A stretch of DNA of 64,000 nt, taken from Xanthocytophaga agilis (lineage in GTDB: Bacteria; Bacteroidota; Bacteroidia; Cytophagales; 172606-1). The position numbers and the translations under genes were made by a program. The stretch is taken from the NCBI RefSeq assembly GCF_030068605.1, contig NZ_JASJOU010000019.1, forward strand, positions 142,408 to 206,407, written 5' to 3'. Under the pieces are notes generated by a model that ran no database searches, was not told the origin of the DNA, and saw only the letters and a program-made list of their open reading frames with translations. This document shows, piece after piece, positions 9,193-17,892 of this stretch (position 1 is its first letter; each line of letters begins with the position of its first letter).

Positions 9193-10071
9193 TTATTGAC
9201 TGGACAAATCGCGCAGGTCAGCTAAAAAGGCACTCACGCTCTTGCCTGTGCTCTTTTTAAACAACCGCGAAAAGTAATCAGGGTCATTAAAGCCCAGTTC
9301 GTAAGCCAGTTCCTTTACTGAAAGAGACTCATACTGTAACTTTCGTTGCGCCTCCAGCATAAGTCGGTTGGTGATCCACTCCTTTGGTGAAACACCCGAA
9401 AACTCCTTCACAACGCCATACAAGCTGCTGGTAGTCATTGCCAGCTTTTCAGCGATGGTATGCACATCGTGTTGCTCGGTCAGGTGGGTTTCTACGGCAA
9501 GTTTAAAGGCAACATATTTTGATAGTTTAGGATTGGCAACCGTTTCAGGTGCACTCTGCTCAAAATAGGCGCTGTTAAACTCAGTTAACAAAACGTTCAG
9601 ATGTGCCAGAATGATTTCAGAATTTCTGGGCTTACCAGAAGAATGAAGCAACTGAAATAGATTGGCAAAAACACCCTTTACCCGTTGCTGGGCATCCGGG
9701 TCAAAGGTAATCCGGTTTAGCTGTAACGGATTGACCAGAAATGGATACGAACGTGGAAGCAACGCCAGTGTACTTTCATCAAATCCGAGGTGAGAATAAT
9801 GGTTGCTTGTATTGTGTGGTGAATTGATAAAAATCTGGTTGGGCAATCCAAAAACCATCTGACCATCAGACACTGCAATATCCTCGAGGTCTACTGTGTA
9901 GGTTGCAGAACCCTGATCCATAAACACAAAGTAATAAAACGCAAGCTTGTGTGGTTGAAGCAGCTTTTGCAATACATCTTCCGGCAGGTAAATTCTACAG
10001 TCTTCATTCACTGTAATCGACAATTTATCGTGGTGCTTGATCCTGTCGAGTAAACCTTTTGTCTCGTGCAT
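9193..10071 (-). CDS. AraC-family transcriptional regulator
   Basis: A 292-residue regulator with an N-terminal cupin-like sensor part (residues about 10-150) and a C-terminal AraC double helix-turn-helix (about 190-290). The first HTH contains HTIAEKLAMTTSSLYGVVKE and the second the family signature VKELAYELGFNDPDYFSRLF followed by KKSTGKSVSAF. It probably binds DNA near its own promoter and controls the adjacent SDR gene. The ligand is not evident from the sequence. Confidence 0.9.
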   Translation of the reverse strand: MHETKGLLDRIKHHDKLSITVNEDCRIYLPEDVLQKLLQPHKLAFYYFVFMDQGSATYTVDLEDIAVSDGQMVFGLPNQIFINSPHNTSNHYSHLGFDESTLALLPRSYPFLVNPLQLNRITFDPDAQQRVKGVFANLFQLLHSSGKPRNSEIILAHLNVLLTEFNSAYFEQSAPETVANPKLSKYVAFKLAVETHLTEQHDVHTIAEKLAMTTSSLYGVVKEFSGVSPKEWITNRLMLEAQRKLQYESLSVKELAYELGFNDPDYFSRLFKKSTGKSVSAFLADLRDLSSQ

Positions 10072-10317
10072 ATAGTATCATGTATTCCAGACAAAGATAC
10101 AAAAATGAAGCAATTCTAAAGATACCCTCCTAGCAATAACAGCCAGACATTTCAAAGCATAATGTTGAGTGGAATGATTCCTTTTGAACAACTTTTCAGA
10201 TAATCAGGAAAGCAATAATACTATCCAGACAGATGCTATAAAGTTCGGTATTTTAGATCTTGCTCAAAACTTTTAGGAAATGTTTCAGAGGGTACAAAAC
10301 AAAAGGGTGCAAACGAC

Positions 10318-10818
10318 CTACTGTCCTAACTCTTGCAAAACTTTATCTGTTAGTTTACTCGCATATTTGTTCATACTTAGGGTTAGTGTAGTAAATAAGG
10401 ATTTATAAGACATGTCCTCAAAAATATAGCTTTTCCCATTTTTTAACTGAAAAACAAAAAAGGGAGGGGATGGCATAGGCAATGGGATAAATCCAGCAAA
10501 CAAACGATTTGTTATACGGATTTCCTTAAACTCTTCACCTTCAATCAGTATCTTTCGCCGATATAAGCTTTCGACAATAATTTGATTTTTACTTATTGAA
10601 ATATTATTGATTCTGGAACAGAACCAATTCATATACAGAAAGATCAGAAAAGTTCCTATAAACAGAAGTGTACTATATTCACTATTCACTAACAGAAAAA
10701 ATATAAAGGAAGGCAAAGCAAGCAAAAAAGTGATAAAGAATATAACTACTTGTCTTATTTTTACGGCTTTAGACAATACCAACATACAATAATTAGTTAT
10801 CTCTTGTGTGTAAATCAT
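10318..10818 (-). CDS. Small membrane protein, PH-like
   Basis: A protein of 166 residues from the ATG at 10818, or 155 from the in-frame ATG at 10785. The first start overlaps the upstream gene by 26 bases, as happens elsewhere in this operon; the second lies 7 bases after that gene's stop. Two TM segments (VVIFFITFLLALPSFIFFLL and LLFIGTFLIFLYMNWF) are followed by a small beta-rich soluble part (ISISKNQIIVESLYRR through KNGKSYIFEDM) that resembles the PH-like domains attached to two-TM bacterial membrane proteins. Last gene of the five-gene run at 10318-13568. Function unknown. Confidence 0.6.
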   Translation of the reverse strand: MIYTQEITNYCMLVLSKAVKIRQVVIFFITFLLALPSFIFFLLVNSEYSTLLFIGTFLIFLYMNWFCSRINNISISKNQIIVESLYRRKILIEGEEFKEIRITNRLFAGFIPLPMPSPPFFVFQLKNGKSYIFEDMSYKSLFTTLTLSMNKYASKLTDKVLQELGQ

Positions 10819-11812
10819 TATGACTCAAGGCACGGACCTGGCTTCTCAGTGTCCGTTGTTCGATACGATCCAGTTCGTTTTGTAATATATCTTTCATCAG
10901 GTATTCAGCCCAGATACCTGCATACCAGTTAAAAGGAGTATTGATATAAAACCGACTCGACAACAACAGACGGGTTCTTCCATCTGATAATGTTTCCAGT
11001 TCATAAACATCTTCCAAAATATCCAGGTGCTTCCCTCCTATCAGAATATGTTCATCCATCACGGTAGGAGGTATTTTGTGTGGGTCTGTTTTAATAGCTA
11101 AAACCAACTTTCGGGCAGGTTCATACTGAGAAATGGTTTCTTCAAAGTATAAGCCTTTCTCATAATACACCATTCGTTTTCCTTTAACAGCAGCTGTATC
11201 CAGTGTTGTCTTACTATGCCTAGGAAAGCCCATCAGGTTAGACATTGAGCCACCATAAGGCTCTGAAGGGAGAGTCTCATGTGAAGCAATAATCTGTTTC
11301 CAGACCTCCTTAGAAGTGGCATCCAGGCTAACTTCTCTCCGAATAGTCATTTCTTTGGGAACAAGAGACCTTTCTCCTTCGATAAAGCCCAGCAAAACCG
11401 GAACCATAAAAAGCAGAGATACCTGAAGGGATGTAGGTTTCTCCCAGTCACTCTTTTCTGCATTCTTTTGAGCTTGCTTCTTCTTAATTTCAAATGCAAT
11501 CAGTCCACCAAATCCTGCCATAACAGCAAAAAAAGGAAAAATCATGATCCAGCAGATAGCACCCTCTATATTTAACGAGATGGTAACAACAAGCAAAATC
11601 AGACTAGTAACCCAGGGCATAAAAAAGGCAAAAGTTTTACTAGTGAGTTGTTTGACAGGCATTAGGTAAATGGTTACGAAACCAACAATAGCAGGAATTA
11701 GCGCCAGAAAAACAATGCCCATAATTTGCATAATCTCACTTAAGAAACCAAACAAAATGCGAATGGTTAATCCATATACAGAGGCCAATAAAACTGCCAG
11801 TCCGGGTTTCAT
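10793..11812 (-). CDS. Membrane protein with C-terminal SRPBCC-like domain
   Basis: The product is 339 residues from the ATG at 11812 (MKPGLAVLLASVYG); an ATG 34 codons further upstream would overlap the phosphoesterase gene by 80 bases and is less likely. Residues 1-170 form about five TM segments. After a short linker, residues about 175-325 look like an SRPBCC/polyketide-cyclase (START-like) domain: REVSLDATSKEVWKQI at its start, then long beta strands and a closing helix (WYAGIWAEYLMKDILQNELDRIEQR). This fold binds hydrophobic ligands in other families. Position in the operon, directly after a metallophosphoesterase, suggests a shared envelope or lipid-related process, which is an inference. 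Confidence 0.7.
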   Translation of the reverse strand: MKPGLAVLLASVYGLTIRILFGFLSEIMQIMGIVFLALIPAIVGFVTIYLMPVKQLTSKTFAFFMPWVTSLILLVVTISLNIEGAICWIMIFPFFAVMAGFGGLIAFEIKKKQAQKNAEKSDWEKPTSLQVSLLFMVPVLLGFIEGERSLVPKEMTIRREVSLDATSKEVWKQIIASHETLPSEPYGGSMSNLMGFPRHSKTTLDTAAVKGKRMVYYEKGLYFEETISQYEPARKLVLAIKTDPHKIPPTVMDEHILIGGKHLDILEDVYELETLSDGRTRLLLSSRFYINTPFNWYAGIWAEYLMKDILQNELDRIEQRTLRSQVRALSHNDLHTRDN

Positions 11813-11834
11813 AGTATTGAAAAAGTAAAAGTAG

Positions 11835-12548
11835 TTAAAGAAGTACTGGATTTCCGATAGTAACCAGAAGAATATCCTTTTTACAATTATAACGTATGGG
11901 CAAGGTGTCTCCAAGTCCCTTGCTAATCAGATACAAACTATTTTTCCGGCTAGCTTTCAGAAAGTTCCTTCTGTAAAACCATTTCCCCGGATACAACCCT
12001 TTTTCTGTTTCCCATAATACAACCTGACAACCATGCAGATGTCCTGCAAATACAAGATGATACTTATCTTGTATCTGGTCAGGATCTATCGGATGATGTA
12101 CACACAAGATACGTATAGGGGTGTTTATGCTTACATTACCACTCACCTCATTTGTCACTTGCACTTTAAGACCATTCACCTCAATCTCGTATGACTTTCC
12201 TTCCAACCATATGATTCCCTGATCCTCTACCATTTTCTGTATGGCATTAATTCCAAAGAAATAATCATGATTTCCTGCAATAGCAAATACATGGGATCTT
12301 TGAGAAAGGAATGCAAGCAGCTTTTGAAAGTGTTTTATTCCACCTTTCGAATCAATATAATCACCTCCCAGTAAAACAACAGAAGGGTTCAATCTGTCGA
12401 TACTAACTTCCAGATTGTCAATCAATGTACTACTATATCGGTTTACGTGCAAATCGGAAAGATACAGCACACTGAACCCTAGTTGATCCGGAAATGGATA
12501 AGATTCATAACGAACTTCATATTCATTTGTATAGCCGATCTCTAACAT
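11835..12548 (-). CDS. Calcineurin-like metallophosphoesterase
   Basis: The 237-residue protein holds all metallophosphoesterase motifs in order: SDLHVNR (Asp32, His34), GGDYID (Asp63), AGNHDY (Asn93, His94), VHHP (His151/152) and GHLHGCQ (His170, His172). These coordinate a binuclear metal centre. The closest general group is the small YkuE/YaeI-type enzymes, some of which act on lipid-linked phosphates; there is no N-terminal membrane anchor here, so it is probably cytosolic or peripheral. Its start overlaps the 3' end of the preceding membrane-protein gene by 26 bases, indicating translational coupling. The actual substrate is not evident. Confidence 0.85.
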   Translation of the reverse strand: MLEIGYTNEYEVRYESYPFPDQLGFSVLYLSDLHVNRYSSTLIDNLEVSIDRLNPSVVLLGGDYIDSKGGIKHFQKLLAFLSQRSHVFAIAGNHDYFFGINAIQKMVEDQGIIWLEGKSYEIEVNGLKVQVTNEVSGNVSINTPIRILCVHHPIDPDQIQDKYHLVFAGHLHGCQVVLWETEKGLYPGKWFYRRNFLKASRKNSLYLISKGLGDTLPIRYNCKKDILLVTIGNPVLL

Positions 12549-13059
12549 CGTTTTTGTACCAAAGCACTATTGACAAACAGCCAATATACCAGTTTTGAAA
12601 AGGTTTTCTAAGATTAAACAATCCTACCATCATAAAAAAAGCAATCTGCATAACGGTGATTATACATCGGACTATCCCAATACGATACGTAATACAGATG
12701 CTGGTTAGAACAGGCTTGGAAACACGATCTATCAGCAATGGAAATAAAAATAATAAGTGTACTTCAACAAAGTAGAAAATAAGAACAGCGAGAGGAAGTA
12801 ATCCAATATGAATACGGGAAAGCAGAATACAGGATAAAAGGAAGCTACCCAGACATATACCATATTTGAGTAGCCCATACAACCCATACCGGATAGACTG
12901 GTCAAAAGGAAAAGTATTCGTAGGGGATAAGTCATTCATCCTGGCATGCATCCATTGGGCACCGTACTGAAATACATGAACCGAAACTCCCTGATGTACC
13001 TCAACAGGCTCATGATCAAACCATGCTTTACTTTTGTTGATCAATTCAGTGCCGTTCAT
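12523..13059 (-). CDS. Membrane protein of unknown function
   Basis: A 178-residue protein starting at the ATG at 13059. That ATG overlaps the stop of the upstream gene by one base (TAATG), a classical coupled start, so the longer frame opening at 13149 is rejected. Residues 1-55 are soluble and contain Trp, His and a FDHEPVEVHQGVSVHVFQYG strand pair; four TM segments follow (YGICLGSFLLSCILL, LPLAVLIFYFVEVHLLFLF, then two more). No family recognised. Part of the compact minus-strand operon. Confidence 0.6.
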   Translation of the reverse strand: MNGTELINKSKAWFDHEPVEVHQGVSVHVFQYGAQWMHARMNDLSPTNTFPFDQSIRYGLYGLLKYGICLGSFLLSCILLSRIHIGLLPLAVLIFYFVEVHLLFLFPLLIDRVSKPVLTSICITYRIGIVRCIITVMQIAFFMMVGLFNLRKPFQNWYIGCLSIVLWYKNDVRDRLYK

Positions 13060-13568
13060 TAGCAAAAAATAAAATGAAACCAGGACAGCCAGGCAATGCC
13101 ATTGCCCAACACCAACATCCGGTGATAGATAGTTTCCAGCTTTCCACACCGTTTCCGATGAAACACAAATTCATCATAACAGATTGCCACTATGGTATAA
13201 ATCAATACAACTAAAATAGGAATCAAAAATTGAGTAGGCTTTGCATGCATCATAGCCAGCCACATCAGTACAAACATTGGCAAGCCGCCTAGCCCGAGTG
13301 CAGCAGCCTCAGCATCTCTTTCTTTTTTTGATAATTTCAATTGTAAAGGATTGCGGTGGTATTTCCAGTCCAGAACACCTCCCGCAGTTGCAATGACACC
13401 AAAAATGCCAATGACCCAAAACTGCCACGGTAAAAACGGAAACGCTCCCTGAATATGCAGTATGCTATCGTTTCTGAACACAATCAGCAGTAATGCAAAT
13501 AATACTGCAGGCATAAACAAAAGCACCAATGACAAATACGGTCTGATTTGCTTCCTATAATTCATCAT
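13059..13568 (-). CDS. Integral membrane protein of unknown function
   Basis: The 169-residue protein has about four or five TM segments (SLVLLFMPAVLFALLLIVF, FWVIGIFGVIATAGGVLDW, LGGLPMFVLMWLAMM, FLIPILVVLIYTIVAICY) with a cytoplasmic-looking basic loop (KLSKKERDAEAAALG). First gene of the operon running to 10318. I recognise no family. Its stop overlaps the next start, so the two are very likely expressed together. Confidence 0.65.
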   Translation of the reverse strand: MMNYRKQIRPYLSLVLLFMPAVLFALLLIVFRNDSILHIQGAFPFLPWQFWVIGIFGVIATAGGVLDWKYHRNPLQLKLSKKERDAEAAALGLGGLPMFVLMWLAMMHAKPTQFLIPILVVLIYTIVAICYDEFVFHRKRCGKLETIYHRMLVLGNGIAWLSWFHFIFC

Positions 13569-13764
13569 TCACTTGTATAACACTTGCTAATTTCTGCCTC
13601 TAATATCTGATATTCCAGAGAATTTATGAGACAAAGCTTGGAATAAAATAGGCAATAAGTCTGGAGGGATTAATTTTACAACTAAAACTTTTGAAAAAAC
13701 ATCTATCTTAAAACACTCATATTGCAATAGAAAACAAATATTATTCTACTCACAAACCACATAT

Positions 13765-13802
13765 GAAAATAAAACAAAAGAGCCCGACCTTGCGGACGGG
13801 CT
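13765..13802 (-). terminator. Rho-independent terminator of the GH29 gene
   Basis: The stem AGCCCG (13781-13786) with CGGGCT (13797-13802), extended by an inner CC/GG closing a GCAA loop, is followed on the minus strand by CTTTTGTTTTATTTT. It sits 31 bases after the fucosidase stop. Confidence 0.85.
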
Positions 13803-13832
13803 ATAACTTATAGATACATTTACTTAAAAGAC

Positions 13833-15278
13833 TTATCCTTCTGGCGTAAAGGCAATACCCAGAGCAGCATATGTCTTGTTTTGTTTACGAAAAGCTTCAG
13901 GTAGCCATACCTTTACTTTATTTCCGCTACGCTCCCATTTTACTTTGGCACCACTTGCAAGTAATGTCATAGCAGAACCTTTTTTGGGAGCATTGCCAGT
14001 CCATTCAATGAAGGCAGGTACTTCTTTGCCTTCTGGTAGTTGAGCCAGAGCATATAATATATTTCCAGTTTTTGCTTTGGTAAAATACACGTCACCATCT
14101 TTGAACGTATCGGTAGTACGGGTATTGTAAATAGCCTGTCCGTTTTTATCGAGCCACTTTCCGATTTCTGCCAGTCGCTGCACAGCCTCTTCGGTAAGCG
14201 TACCATCGGGCTGAGGACCAACGCCCAACAGAAGACTCCCTCCTTTGGCAACAATCTCAATCAGAGAATGTACTACCTTCGTTGCAGACTTCAGTTGATC
14301 GTTTGGTACATATCCCCAGGCATTACCCAGTGTCATACAGCTCTCCCATGGGTTGTTCAGCTTGTGATCCGGAATGCGCTGCTCAGGTGTCTGATAGTTC
14401 TCATAAGGGCCATGTACGGTACGGTCTACAATTAGTAAACCAGGTTGCGCCTGACGCGCCATACTGGCAATACGAGGCATATCAATATCCTGACTCCATG
14501 CTGGAATAGATGCACCCCAGGCACGTACTTCGTCATTTACAGTCTCTAGTGGACGTACCCAACCGCCATCTAACCATAGAATATCCATCTTTCCATAGTC
14601 ATGCATCAGTTCACTGATCTGGTTGTAGGTATACTGCTTAAACTGATTCCAGCGCCATGGATGCTTACGGATATCATAGTTGTTGTTCCGGTCGGCAGTG
14701 GCATATTTAGGCCACCAATAGTATTCGGTATGCCAGTCAGGCTTAGAGAAATACGCCCCAATCATGAAATTCTGCTTTCGGAAAGCTTCAAACACATACT
14801 TTGCCACATTGGCTTTCGGATTACCAGCAAAAGGACCATTCGTAATTTTAAAGTCACTTTGTTTAGTATCAAACATACTGAATCCGTCGTGGTGTTTGGT
14901 GGTGAATACCACATACTTCATCCCTGCTGATTTAGCTGCCGTAGCCCATTGATCCGGATTAAATTTTACAGGATTAAACTTGGCGCTCTGTCCCCAGTAC
15001 CATTTCTTATAGTCATCATAGGAGATAGTGCTATCACGTTCGATCCAGTCCTCCGAACACAGTTCCCAAGATTCAATAATACCTGGAACTGCATACAATC
15101 CCCAGTGGATAATCATACCAAATTTCTGATCCTGCCATTGATCCAACTTTTGCTTTACCTGAGGATCGTTAGGCCACTCGTACACAGAAGATTGCTGGTG
15201 GATATTACCTTGTGCATTTACCTGAATAGCAGGTACACCCAGCAAGGCCATCCACAGAAATAATCGTAGTTTCTTCAT
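13833..15278 (-). CDS. Alpha-L-fucosidase, GH29
   Basis: A 481-residue secreted enzyme (signal peptide 1-22, VNAQ). The GH29 barrel is clear: WQDQKFGMIIHWGLYAVPG near residue 50-66, FTTKHHDGFSMFD near 125-137, and the nucleophile motif ILWLDGG with Asp237. HWG/KHHDGF are the substrate-pocket His residues of the family. It hydrolyses terminal alpha-L-fucose from glycans, probably in the periplasm. The second GH29 enzyme at 39039-40364 is only distantly similar and has a different pocket, so the two may differ in linkage preference. Lies downstream of an esterase-like gene and a GH35 beta-galactosidase, the last gene of the locus, with its own promoter likely because a terminator precedes it. 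Confidence 0.93.
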   Translation of the reverse strand: MKKLRLFLWMALLGVPAIQVNAQGNIHQQSSVYEWPNDPQVKQKLDQWQDQKFGMIIHWGLYAVPGIIESWELCSEDWIERDSTISYDDYKKWYWGQSAKFNPVKFNPDQWATAAKSAGMKYVVFTTKHHDGFSMFDTKQSDFKITNGPFAGNPKANVAKYVFEAFRKQNFMIGAYFSKPDWHTEYYWWPKYATADRNNNYDIRKHPWRWNQFKQYTYNQISELMHDYGKMDILWLDGGWVRPLETVNDEVRAWGASIPAWSQDIDMPRIASMARQAQPGLLIVDRTVHGPYENYQTPEQRIPDHKLNNPWESCMTLGNAWGYVPNDQLKSATKVVHSLIEIVAKGGSLLLGVGPQPDGTLTEEAVQRLAEIGKWLDKNGQAIYNTRTTDTFKDGDVYFTKAKTGNILYALAQLPEGKEVPAFIEWTGNAPKKGSAMTLLASGAKVKWERSGNKVKVWLPEAFRKQNKTYAALGIAFTPEG

Positions 15279-15318
15279 AGAATAAAAGAGTAAGTAGATT
15301 ATAGAAGTGTTGGTTAAA

Positions 15319-15362
15319 CAAAAAAGCGATTTATACTGGCTTTAAAAGTAGTATAAACCGCT
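15319..15362 (-). terminator. Rho-independent terminator after the alpha/beta-hydrolase gene
   Basis: A 13-bp stem with one G-U pair (15325-15337 with 15350-15362; TTTATACT/AGTATAAA core) is followed on the minus strand by CTTTTTTGTTT. It lies 10 bases beyond the hydrolase stop and separates it from the fucosidase gene. Confidence 0.8.
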
Positions 15363-15372
15363 TCAGAATATA

Positions 15373-17841
15373 TTATTGATTGATAATCTCGCCGTTTTTC
15401 AGTGACCAGTCATTTCCGAAAAATCCAGCCATCTTTACTCCTTTGATACCCTCTTTCAGCATATCTGTTGTAAAGATCATAAAGTCAGGAAAACCACTTC
15501 CACCACTGAAGTACTGATTCGCTTCACTAGCCCGCATTCCGGCTAATCCGGTTCCACCAATCACCGCGACAGAAGCAACCGGACTATCCGGTCTTGGCCA
15601 GGAGAAATATGCCCCGATATCTGTTCCTTTTTGTTCTTTATCACCCAGTTTTGCGACTCCATTGGATAGCTGAATCGGACAGTCAGACAGCAGCGGCTTC
15701 CATGCTTTGTTGGTAGAGGCATTGCCATAAATAATCACCCCTCTGTCTTTGTATTTCTTCAGGTCAAATTCTTTATCTGCAATCACATCTACCGCGCCAT
15801 TTCCTCTGTAATACCAGGTTTCAGCATCATAACGAGCTTTATTGTATGCCCACTCATTTTCCTGAGCAGTACCTCCGGTTGCATACACAAATACCATCTG
15901 GTTATTAAATGGCTCTTTGAACGTTCCATTTCTGTGAGGTCCTTTCTGTATAGTTTTGATAGCCTCTGCCTTTGTCCATGATGCACCTTTAGACAGATAC
16001 AGTTGCTCGTTGCTTTGTTTTACAATGTGGTGTATAACGGGCAGGCTATCCAGCGTAATGTGTACAGTATCTCCTTGTTTAAAATCAGCCATATCTAGTT
16101 TCAGTAAAGCGATGTTTTCTGTAACACCTGAAATTTTATGACTGGCTTTGTTGCGTTGTAACTGAATACGGCTATATTTCAATGCCTGGTTTTGCTGTAC
16201 AATCGTTGCCCAACGCATCGTAGCTGAGATCGCAGGATTAGCTGTAGTAAAGTCAATTACATTGGCTGCGCTGTCTGCTGAAATTTTGTGCCACTTGAAG
16301 AAATCGAAAATAGGCTTCCAGTCCACACTTTCGTTACCATACCAGTGAGAGCCACCCGGATATTCGTAGTAGCTGTAATCTGCATGGAAAGTTCCTAACA
16401 ATTTGCGCATTTGACGTGCATAGTCTACAGATACAACCGGATCGGCATCACCATGTAAAATATATATACCCAGTGCTTTGTAGTTAGAAGCCAGCGAAAT
16501 TACATTACTTGGATTGCTGGCACGCAACAGCAGATTTTCCATTGGTGTAGCCCCTGCCTCTGGAATCTTTCCATCATGTGATCCGTAGGCCGATAATACC
16601 GGATAGCCTGCACAAGGGGCAATAGCAGCCCAGTTACCAGGGAAAGTCGCTCCCAAATACCAGGTTCCGTGTCCTCCCATTGAGTGACCTGTCAGATAAA
16701 TATGCTCCGGATCAGGTTTAAACTCCTGTTTTGCCATTCCAAATACTTCCAGTGCATCCAGACGACCCCAGTCTTCCCAGTTAAATCCTCTCGGACGTCT
16801 GTTGGTAGGTGCAACTAGCACACCCCAGTTCTTAGGCTCATAGGCTCTTGCCTGACCAATAGCCTCTACCCCTGCTCCGTGTACTGACAGGAATAAAGCA
16901 GGCGTTTTACCATCTGGCTGTGCCTGTGGAGCTACAGCGTAGTACTGGATACTCCCATCAATCTTACTGGTGAAGGTCTGTATGTATTGTTCTCCAGCAC
17001 CTGTAGCGGTAATTTTTATTTCTTTCTCATCCCACACTTTTCCTTTTGCCTGCAAACTTACTTTCACAGGGTATTCTCCCTTTTGCTTAATGCCAGTTGC
17101 ATTTATTCTGAAACCCACCTTTCGTGTAGTTAATGCATGTACTACAGGCAGTGTAGTGGTATAGTCTTTTCCTTGTAGGGAAGTTTTAATTTGTATATCT
17201 TTTAATGGCTGAGCAGTAGTATTAACAACCACCATAGCACCCCATAGCTGATCATTTATTTTGCCATGAACAATATGAGGCAATGTCATATCTTCTGTGC
17301 TCAATGCAACGGCCTTATCCGGAAAAGTCAACTTGGCTGTTATGCCCTGATAACGAGAAAAAGAAGCAGTCCGAACCAGTATTTCGTTCAGGCCTTTCTT
17401 CAATACCACAGGTATGTACATCCATCCGGAAGCATAGGCATCACCTCCATGAGGAGCACCATTAAAATACAGCATGCTATGTCCGCTTACATTCAGTATC
17501 GCTGTCTTTGCTTCATTGGCAATATAGGTCAGATATAGATAGCCATCCTGTGCCAGTCCTGCTTTGAACTTACTTTCCTGGTCTGTTTTGATAGCTTGCC
17601 AGGTAACAGGCTTTCCATCCTTATCTGTCAGCACAGTTTGTCCGGCAGCAGGTGTTTTTAGTTCATTACGAAACAACAGATAGGTTAATTGATCTGTGTA
17701 AAGTGCTTCACGTCCATAATGATGACAGGGACCGGCAATCAATCCCTCTGAAAAAGTATAAGTTTGTTGAGCCGAGACATAAGTACCAGACAGCAATAGT
17801 CTGATAATCATAAAGCTCCATACGAAAGATAATTTATGCAT
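15373..17841 (-). CDS. Secreted alpha/beta-hydrolase (S9/esterase-like), 822 residues
   Basis: Signal peptide at residues 1-24. Residues about 30-290 are beta-rich and resemble carbohydrate-binding or beta-sandwich domains (MLYFNGAPHGGDAYASGWMY). The alpha/beta-hydrolase core spans about 295-520: FLSVHGAGVEA (oxyanion region), the nucleophile elbow LTGHSMGGHG with Ser387, HGDADPVV with Asp467, and GGSHWYG with His499. The family contains prolyl-oligopeptidase-like peptidases and carbohydrate or feruloyl esterases; the context between glycosidases favours an esterase removing substituents (inference). The last 300 residues have no recognised domain and are unusual for the simple esterases. It starts 52 bases after the GH35 gene with no terminator between, so they are probably cotranscribed. 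Confidence 0.8.
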   Translation of the reverse strand: MHKLSFVWSFMIIRLLLSGTYVSAQQTYTFSEGLIAGPCHHYGREALYTDQLTYLLFRNELKTPAAGQTVLTDKDGKPVTWQAIKTDQESKFKAGLAQDGYLYLTYIANEAKTAILNVSGHSMLYFNGAPHGGDAYASGWMYIPVVLKKGLNEILVRTASFSRYQGITAKLTFPDKAVALSTEDMTLPHIVHGKINDQLWGAMVVVNTTAQPLKDIQIKTSLQGKDYTTTLPVVHALTTRKVGFRINATGIKQKGEYPVKVSLQAKGKVWDEKEIKITATGAGEQYIQTFTSKIDGSIQYYAVAPQAQPDGKTPALFLSVHGAGVEAIGQARAYEPKNWGVLVAPTNRRPRGFNWEDWGRLDALEVFGMAKQEFKPDPEHIYLTGHSMGGHGTWYLGATFPGNWAAIAPCAGYPVLSAYGSHDGKIPEAGATPMENLLLRASNPSNVISLASNYKALGIYILHGDADPVVSVDYARQMRKLLGTFHADYSYYEYPGGSHWYGNESVDWKPIFDFFKWHKISADSAANVIDFTTANPAISATMRWATIVQQNQALKYSRIQLQRNKASHKISGVTENIALLKLDMADFKQGDTVHITLDSLPVIHHIVKQSNEQLYLSKGASWTKAEAIKTIQKGPHRNGTFKEPFNNQMVFVYATGGTAQENEWAYNKARYDAETWYYRGNGAVDVIADKEFDLKKYKDRGVIIYGNASTNKAWKPLLSDCPIQLSNGVAKLGDKEQKGTDIGAYFSWPRPDSPVASVAVIGGTGLAGMRASEANQYFSGGSGFPDFMIFTTDMLKEGIKGVKMAGFFGNDWSLKNGEIINQ

Positions 17842-17892
17842 AGGATGTATGGCAAACGATAGATTGGTTAGAATCTAACTGGTTAACACTAA

